A program made the translations under genes and the position numbers. Shown here one piece after another: positions 56,868-64,000 of a stretch of DNA of 64,000 bases. This DNA is from Protea cynaroides (Eukaryota; Streptophyta; Magnoliopsida; Proteales; Proteaceae), in assembly GCA_028583415.1 (NCBI GenBank), contig CM053267.1, positions 52,776,914-52,840,913 on the forward strand, written 5' to 3'. The notes under the pieces are model-generated. The model was not told the origin of the DNA, did no database searches, and saw only the letters and a program-made list of their open reading frames with translations. Position 1 is the stretch's first letter. Each line of letters begins with the position of its first letter.

Positions 56868-57429
56868 ATAAAATCAGAAATACCATTAGTCATGATAAAA
56901 TAATTGTGGACTTTATGGCTGTCTTTGGTATAGTTTATTTTAATGTTTATGAACTATTTATGACAAATCATTTATGAGAATAAATTATGAATAATAAATA
57001 ATAACCGTTTGGTACCCATAGACATAAAGAAGTAATAATAGATTATCACAATAATGATAAATACCTTCGCTTCTAACATACTTGTTGATTTTAAATTATA
57101 TTAATTTATTTTAAATATAAATAATTATCATAAATCATACCAATCAACTACATATGTCATAATGTATTATATTAATTAATTCTATAATACATACCAAAGA
57201 GAGTCTTACTTATGCTATTGGCATAATAGAATTTGATCTTATAAATCATGTAATCACGAAATACGTAAGGCAAGTATTCACTTACCTCAATTGAAGCCAA
57301 GAAACATGGATTTCTCTGTTGCCATTCTCCAATCAACCTCTGCGCATGTGTTCCTCTTATTTTCCTTCTCATTTCTATAGTAAGGTTGCTTCCTGGTTCT
57401 TGAGGTCTCTCTCTAAACAAGGAATAGAT
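56868..57429. other. AT-rich intergenic stretch
   Basis: It continues the host repeat unit to about 56910 and then holds AT-rich sequence. No gene or clear repeat ends. Confidence 0.4.
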
Positions 57430-57804
57430 TAGGGGTGTCAATAGGTCGGTTTGGGTGGTTTTAGGTTCTTATTGGGCTTAGTTTATCGGATTGTTATCAG
57501 GATGGTTTGGATTGGATTGGAAACTCGATAAGAAACCTAGTAAAGGCATCCAGAAGGCTAAAGTAGTGAAGCTAGGGTTTAATAGGTTTAAATTGGTCTG
57601 ATCCGAACCATTATTAGGTTTGGACTCATATATCCACTTTTTCGGACCGGTTTAGGATTAGTCCAGATCAAACCTAGACCAACAAAATATGCCATACCTC
57701 AACCTTGAAACATGTTTAATAACCGTTTGATCCAAATCAATTTGGAATTAAATCAGACCGACTCAACATAAACTACCTATTTGATCCAAAAATTGACACC
57801 CCTA
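57430..57804. mobile_element. TAGGGGTGTCAA element, 375 bp
   Basis: Perfect 12-bp ends TAGGGGTGTCAA and TTGACACCCCTA. The interior matches the outer element of unit A in order (GGTTCTTATTGGGCTTAG, AACTCGATAAGAAACC, CATCCAGAAGG) and preserves the site into which the 664-bp element went there. Flanks GAATAGATT and AAATAGACC are similar. Confidence 0.78.
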
Positions 57805-58384
57805 AATAGACCACGTACCATATGTCTTTCTCCCAGCCAGGACCCTTCTATATTACCTCCTATTATCTTTAGGTAATCCATCATCATGACAGTGAAGGGA
57901 GTTAGTGGACAACAAAATCACTTTCAACATCACTTCTTTTGTTGACAACTAAAACCAAAATTTGAAACGCTTCTTGCAAGAATTTTTTTCATTTGATTAT
58001 TTTTTTTTTATTTATTTATTTATTTTATTTTTGAGCGATTTTGGGAGGTGAGCCGGCGGTAAGACTTGAATTTTCTAATCTTCTCTTTCAATTTTTTATT
58101 TATATTTTTTTTTCTTATTTTATATTCACTTGGAAGGATTAATGGAGTTCAGTATTTATATATTTATCAACTGTCATCTATTATTGACATTTTAATATAA
58201 GAATATCATCAACCTCATTTAGATAGGAACAAATAATACGACTGTTAGGCGTGTTGCACGGTGAGTTAAAAAAAAAAAGAAAAAAAAAAAAGAAAAAAAA
58301 AAAAAGTGGTGAATTTTCAATTATGCTTTTCAAAGTATGGGCGCATGCGTTCTCAAAAGTTCTTTCAATCTTTTGATACGGATG
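57805..58384. other. Intergenic stretch with a diverged array unit
   Basis: 57900-58190 resembles the ~300-bp array unit (GAGTTCAGTATTTATATATT, ATCAACTGTCATCTATT). A-rich run at 58268-58305. No gene. Confidence 0.4.
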
Positions 58385-58393
58385 CAGGCGAGG

Positions 58394-58635
58394 GGATTTA
58401 CATCGTTTTCTATCAGTGGTTCTGGGAAGATAATGGTAATTTATCTCAGATGGTTGTCACGTGGCTATCGTTGAATCCGAGACCCACGTCCGAGCAGACA
58501 CCCTCTGTCTGCTTGGCTTGTCGGCTGGGTGTCGGCTCAGACGTGGGTCTCGGATTCACCGAGAGCCACGTGGCAATCATTCGGGATAGGTTGCCACTGT
58601 CCTCCCAGACCACTGGGAAAAGAGGATACGGATCC
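58394..58635. mobile_element. Foldback Mutator-type MITE, 242 bp, older copy
   Basis: It starts GGATTTACATCGTT and ends with the complement of GGATCCGTATCCTC. The inner arms pair well around the G-box-bearing segment GTCACGTGGC and the repeated GAATCCGAGACCCACGTC. The 9-bp flanks CAGGCGAGG (58385-58393) and CAAACGAGG (58636-58644) match at seven positions. Arms and ends are more diverged than in the copies at 33297 and 49021. Confidence 0.82.
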
Positions 58636-58644
58636 CAAACGAGG

Positions 58645-60780
58645 AGGGGGACTATTGTTACATTACCATTTTTTTTTATACTAAAAATGTTGCATTACTT
58701 GTATTTATTAATAAGTTTTTTTTTATGGACCAGATACTAGTAGCAGTGAAGATCTTGACCACTCAAAGTATATTAGACACATGCCAATGTACTTTGAACT
58801 GTTAGGATTTTTACTGTCACTTGGCAGTCACTAGAGAGGATCTTTTTCCTTTTTCTACCTAAAATTATCCGGTGTCAACGTTGATCTAGAGATAATCAGC
58901 ATAAAATCTCTTCATTCTTTTCATTTCAACACCAAAATTATTCTCTGTATTGTGATTTCTATGGTAACCCAATAATTATGGGCTAAAAAGAATTAAAATG
59001 ATGTCAAAAGGGCGTTGACATTGACTGTTGTGAAGCATAAAGGCCCTTTATTAATACCCTTTTGAGGTGGAGTGGCTTTCATATTCATATATCACAGTTA
59101 AAAGAAAAGAAAAGAAAAAAATAAAAATAATATATATATATATATACACTAGGGCAAAACATTCCCAAGTCTTCATGTAGCACATAAGAATAGGATTAAC
59201 CCAAGTTTTCCAAGGGTAGACCCAAAGCCCCCTTGCTCAAAAAAAAAAAAAAAAAATTGTCAGATCTTCAAGACATCTATTATTTATTAAATGGTAATAA
59301 ATTATCACATCTTCATTTCAAATGGTATAATGAGATGGGTGGCCTTGGTAAGCATATTATCACGGGTAGACCGTTCAAACAATTTGATCCATATATTATG
59401 TGTTATATGTTATTTCAATAAATTAATTAGTAAGGTGGCAAGAAAATAAGTTTTGCCCTTTGACAAGGGTAGAAAAGGTTCAATTTTAATTTGAGAGGAG
59501 GATCTACAAGTTAGTGGGGCATTTTGAAATCTTATATGTTAGTGGGAAAAATGAAAGTACATAAAGAATCGATAGCCAATCATTTAAAGGAGAGAATGAG
59601 AAAAAAAAAGAAAAATGAGGTCCAAATTTTAAGAAAAAGAGATAGAAGTACTTTTTTTTCATTTTATATATAATAGTGGACTATTCCTTTCTTTGTCCAA
59701 TTTATATATAGTAGTGGACTATTCTATTCATGTCATGATTTTTTATTTTTTATTTTTTTTAGGGGGCGGGAGGGGGAATCTACAGTTGAATCCAAATGAA
59801 GATGACCTAGATCCTATATGGGGCGATTCAAGTGAGATCTAATGCACATCTAACTTTCTAGTGACTTGTGGGATCCAAGTGGTTTGGAGGGGACCACTAT
59901 GCTCCTCTTTTCGGGAGAATCTATTCAACTAAAAAAAAAAGGTAAATAAAAACAAGGGAGATCTCTTCACGTCTTAAAAGGCTCTTTGACAAGCTATAAT
60001 TTTTTTTGTGACTTGGCAATACATTTGCAATTAAAATTTATAGATTTATTGTTAACATAACTTCTAGTTAATTATGTAATAAGTTTAGCCAAATGCATAT
60101 CATATACTGAGAAATAAAACATATAAATATTGAAAAATCAATTATTTGAAAATAATTTGACTGTTGAAATTACAAGAGAAAAAAATATTAATAAATTATG
60201 ATTCAATAATTTAATTTGGGTCATAAAATGGACATATGACAAATATAGATCCTAGCCTTTTATCCAGTGGTTAAAAATCCAAATCAACGATGCACATGCA
60301 GGCTTGGTATGAACGGAATAAGTACCGATTTGAGGGAATTGACAGACAATCTACAATACTATGAGCATTTTCAAACTCAATGTTTATAGTTCTCTCTAGG
60401 CAATCCGGGTCATTCAAGTGCAGCATAAATTCTTAGAAACTGGGAGGGAACCCTTGTAGGCATATTGGTATTCAAAAAAACTTTATGGATTGAACGTGAC
60501 TCAAGTGTTCTTAAGAGAGTTCATATCACCTGCATGTACATGTACTCTCTATGGGATCCCGTCACCATAGATGTGGTATGGGATCTCGTCACCATCGATG
60601 TGGTATGAGATCCATGTCTAGAGTGTGGGATCCATTGGATATGGACTACGATAGGATCCTAGAGAGGATATAAGTATATGTAAGTGAACTATTCTCTTCT
60701 CAGGACAAGTGTGCTTAATAAATCCTTCCCTTGGAAGTTTCAACAATAATAGCTCTAAACCTATCCTGATTAAATCGGTA
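58645..60780. other. Intergenic stretch
   Basis: No supported gene. 59530-59600 is a decayed copy of the GGAAAATGAAAGT/GATCGGTAG dispersed motif. 60540-60640 has three imperfect direct repeats of GGGATC(T/C)CGTCACCAT-GATGTGGTATG. Confidence 0.45.
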
Positions 60781-61083
60781 GGAGAATTCCATATTAGTTT
60801 AGGGAGATAAATGTGGTGGCAGATTCATTGGCTAAAAATGGTGGTCTTCTTCAAACATCTTTCTCATGGAACTCTAGTCCTACATTCATAAGGAATGATG
60901 TTAATTGGGATGAAAAAAGAGAACTAGATATCGGTCTGAAATTAACTATTGGATGTACTACTATATTTTGGGTTTTCCTTGGATTTGATTTTAAGACTCT
61001 CCTGGTGGCCATGTCGAAGGTGCATGAATCCTCGAATCAACCTTTTGACCGTTATTCTGAATTGATCGTTATTCTCTACTGAT
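60781..61083 (+). pseudogene. RNase H-like tail of a retrotransposon, fragment
   Basis: Translation at 60800-60860 gives REINVVADSLAKNGG, the characteristic C-terminal motif of RNase H-like (RVT_3) domains of plant LINE-type elements, followed by QTSFSWNSSPTF and an unrelated tail to a stop at 61082. The catalytic part is missing and a stop lies shortly before. A relic only. Confidence 0.5.
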
Positions 61084-61650
61084 GACAATGCCGAAGATGA
61101 TGATTCTGACTAATTTCTTTTAATTTTATAATGAGTTTACCCAATTTCTATTTATATTATACATCTTTTTACTTAATATAAATATATTTATTCTTTGCTG
61201 ACTCATAGTAAAATAAAATCAGCCATGCGCATGGCAAAATGATGATGGTCCCTAAATGGAATTATATACATGAGCATAGAAAGATGCTTTTCTCTATAAA
61301 ACAAAAAATTTCTAAAAAAGAGAGAAAAATAAAATAATTAAAAACAAAGTGCAAGGCCTCCACTTCTTCTAGAAGACAATAACGTGAGAATGGTTACAAC
61401 TCTTTTTTAAATATTTTTCTTTAATGTTCTTCTAGTAGAAAATGAGAGAATTTGGTATTGATATAAAGAGGGACAACTAATGTCTTACGAAGTTAAAAAC
61501 AACGTGCACTAAACCATGAGCCATTGGTAGTGTGTTAGACAACCCAACTCCATCCTTCCCCAACGTTTAAAGCTCCTTGGCATCAATGGCTTTTTCTGTT
61601 TCCAAATAGTTCAGGTAGAGAGATATCTCTTGCTTTCTTCTAGCTAGGAT
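61084..61650 (+). promoter_or_regulatory. Upstream region of the acidic-protein gene
   Basis: AT-rich; a TATA-like TATAAAG at 61462-61468 lies 183 bp ahead of the ATG, which would leave a leader of roughly 150 bases. Nothing else recognised. Confidence 0.35.
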
Positions 61651-62031
61651 ATGGAGTCTGCATATACAACAGATATATCTTCCTTATTTCTTTTCGAAGC
61701 AACTGGAGATTCCGATTTCAGTCTTGATGCCGATCATGAAATTCCGATGGCCGATGATGATGCCGAGTCTTGTAGCTATGGTTTAAGTTGTAGCATAGAT
61801 GATCCCAATTACTGCAGTGATCAAGATTCATATGAAATGGATAATACTGAGTATGAAAGTGATGATCAAGAGTGGGCTACCGAAAAGATGAGATCATCAC
61901 AGGAATTCACGGTGGATTCCCCATCCACAGAGCAGGAGGAAGGAGTTGTTGATAGTGCTAATGCAAATTGGAAGCTGATGACTGAGATGGAGAAGAGCAA
62001 GCTTTTCTGGGAGACTTGCTTGGCTAGTTAG
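61651..62031 (+). CDS. Small acidic plant protein of unknown function
   Basis: 126 residues, single exon. The middle is very acidic (ADHEIPMADDDAE, then DDPNYCSDQDSYEMDNTEYESDDQEW at about residues 50-75). The C-terminus KLMTEMEKSKLFWETCLAS ends at the stop. From memory, a group of small plant proteins of unknown function ends in a similar (R/K)-(L/M)-FWE-(A/T)-CLAS block, which argues that this is a real gene and complete at that end. There is no signal peptide or membrane helix. It begins MESAYTTDISSLFLFEATGD; no alternative upstream ATG is in frame nearby. A TCATCATCA microsatellite follows at 62050-62071. Confidence 0.65.
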   Translation: MESAYTTDISSLFLFEATGDSDFSLDADHEIPMADDDAESCSYGLSCSIDDPNYCSDQDSYEMDNTEYESDDQEWATEKMRSSQEFTVDSPSTEQEEGVVDSANANWKLMTEMEKSKLFWETCLAS

Positions 62032-64000
62032 GATACTTCATGATCTTCTTCATCATCATCATCATCATCATGGAAATTCATGTGATGATGATGAAAACTC
62101 ATGGGTCATGATCCTCATATGACCCTATGAGATTAAACATAAAAATTATCATTGTATGGCTAAGACATCCTTTGTTTTCAGAGTGCAATTGTACATGCAT
62201 GCTGCACAAAAATGATATATTTCTGATTATTTTATTTATCTTTGAATCGTTGTGATTGAGGGAATAATGAAAACCCAATTGCTAGTTATCTTCTATTATT
62301 AGTCTCTAGACATCTAAATTTAGGATGAATCACTAGTAGTTCTTCTTGAAGTTCATATTTCTTTATTGCTACATGTCTGTATTGATTAATTGTTGAGTAT
62401 ATTCATTGTGGCCCTAATTACTTAATTATAAGATTGAGATTTTAAGATAATTGGTTTCAATATCAGAGTAGGAGAGGTCGACTATTCAAACCTGAAAAAT
62501 GTAAAAAGGGCATATCTCTGCATTTTTTTCCTCCCACTGTCATGTGCAAGGTCTTCCGTGCGCTGAGGAATATTGAATATATTCATTGTTTGGATCCTTA
62601 TTTACAAGTTCAAACTTTTAAAATAAAGGATTTCAATATCATTTGATGACTGATGAGAGAATTGTGACCATCGTTGGATGCTTATATTAAAAAATTAGGA
62701 AGCACTAAAGTCAAAAGACAAGCCTGACAGATTGGAATTTTTAAGATACCCATAGGCTGAATGTTGACATTATAAAATATATGATATGGTAGTTTGATAT
62801 CCCAAATCTGACTTTTCTCCTATTTGTTATACTTTTCTTTCTTATAAGATAAGATTCATCAAGCTCAATGAGACTATTTCAACTAGCATGTTTTCCACAT
62901 ATATGATTATAAAAGCTATGATCAGTCTTAGAGAAGCTTTATTTTGGTAAAAGGAGTGAAACTGATTAACATATAGCTGAGGCATCCAAGAAAGCTGATC
63001 TTCTTCATGATTAATGCTTTGGATCTCTTTGATCACACCTCTTTCTTCAGCCTTACCCTTTACTTTGTTTCCTCAAGAAGGAAGATAGGAAAGTCATGGA
63101 TGATAATAAAACTGGAGTCTGACTTTTGTGTTGTCTTGAAGATAAAAATTTAAGAGGAAAAAGATCCCCTTGCAGGTGGTGTGGGGATGTTTTCTTTCCA
63201 CACCTTCTCACATCTTGATGATCATGTAGACTCTTATTGACGAAACCATTTCTCATACCCTGATTGGTGTGACATGAGAGATTCCTTTACACTCGCGGAT
63301 AGGAAAACCGTATCCAAAATTAAGATATCCTATATCAAATAAGTTTATGGGAAATGAAAGTACACATTGGCGGTGTAAATTTCCCTCTATGTCTCTCTTT
63401 ATTGAAAATTGAATCCCTTTTCTTTTTTCTTCTAATATCCCTCCTGTTAACGTGTAGATCCCTCTCCCTAAGTTTAAAAATAATGAATGATATTGAAGAA
63501 TTCAAAATTAATTTGAGTGCTCTTTACATTCTTGATATATTTGAAAATATTATTGGATGTTGAAATTTTATGTTCAACCAGTGCTTGAAGTTTTAAAAAC
63601 AATGAAAGATATTTGAAAATATTATTGGATGTTGAACAAAAAGCCAAAGGATTCTTTGATTGACTACATCAAATATGAGACCAAATCTTTTTTCATTCAT
63701 TTTTCATGCTGTTTTTTGAAAGCAACAGGATTATGGTTGTATGGAGAAAATTCTGACGGAGCAGCCAAGGAAGTGTTGACCCTGTTGCTGTGGTTAGACT
63801 GGTTAAACCAGTGCTTTAAAACTAGAAAACCCCACAAACACGGTGGCCAGCCGATCTGAGTCATTTGGTGACCCGGCTTGGTTAACCAGTGAGTCAAATG
63901 GAAATATTGGAATCTTACACTCTACTCGGAAAAATATAGGAGTATAGGAAGGAGCGGTAGTTTGTTATTTGGAGGACAGAAAGGAGGTTGGATTTCAAGA
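62032..64000. other. Stretch without a recognised gene
   Basis: AT-rich non-coding. Two copies of about 30 bases (GATATTTGAAAATATTATTGG and on) lie at 63535 and 63608. The GGAGTATAGGAAGGAGCGGTAG motif at 63940-63990 is a further copy of the dispersed repeat seen at 33187 and 40175, cut off by the window end. Frames at 63053-63256 and 63629-63859 have no recognised family. Confidence 0.45.

Noticed and set aside
1..64000. CRISPR arrays, rRNA or tRNA genes, organellar inserts
   Set aside because: No regularly spaced short palindromic repeats; the only tRNA-like sequence is the SINE head; no rRNA or organelle gene recognised.

Overview
The window looks like nuclear DNA of a flowering plant. It is AT-rich, its few genes sit in long non-coding stretches, and it carries plant-type transposons: hAT with BED finger and DUF659, LTR elements primed by initiator tRNA-Met, Mutator-like foldback elements and an Au/Angio-like tRNA SINE. 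The species cannot be read from the sequence. I see no bacterial or organellar gene cluster, no CRISPR array and no rRNA or tRNA gene. Most of the window is transposon-derived; only four genes look real.

Layout. 1-3743: ends of one hAT family, then a second decayed hAT element (847-3743) holding a Copia-type solo LTR. 3744-9255: unrecognised non-coding DNA. 9256-10254 (minus): a YqaJ/lambda-exonuclease-fold nuclease gene, the best-preserved conserved gene here. A strong splice acceptor lies at its first codons, so it probably has an upstream 5' UTR intron. 13773-17104: a young gag-only LTR retrotransposon with two 900-bp LTRs and a perfect target duplication. 17171-24331: a 7.2-kb hAT element with 8-bp target duplication, itself holding a reversed solo LTR of the neighbouring retrotransposon family and a 0.9-kb polypyrimidine array. 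26560-27700 (minus): decayed LRR receptor-like protein. 27890-28300: sequence with minus-strand splice donors. 28688-29533: a MITE within a MITE, with a SINE at the centre.

30250-30660: broken fragment of a plant P-loop protein family. 32443-46114: a tandem duplication of about 6.5 kb, each unit ending in a small intronless seed-maturation (PM41-like) gene with RY and ACGT promoter motifs. The two units have since gained different insertions, which gives clean filled/empty site pairs. 46306-49362: a TAAGGG-type element and a Mutator-like element that contains a solo LTR and a near-perfect foldback MITE. 49372-60800: repeat-rich DNA with a ~300-bp tandem array, a 2.3-kb inverted-repeat element and another foldback MITE. 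61651-62031: a small acidic plant protein gene. The remainder to 64000 is non-coding.

How it fits together: the seed-maturation pair and the two other genes are independent single-gene units, not an operon or cluster. The most informative content is structural: nested transposons with readable target duplications, the empty/filled sites between the two duplicated units, a family of foldback Mutator MITEs, and a nuclease gene whose 5' intron may have absorbed the LTR and hAT elements. I found no convincing new multi-gene system.
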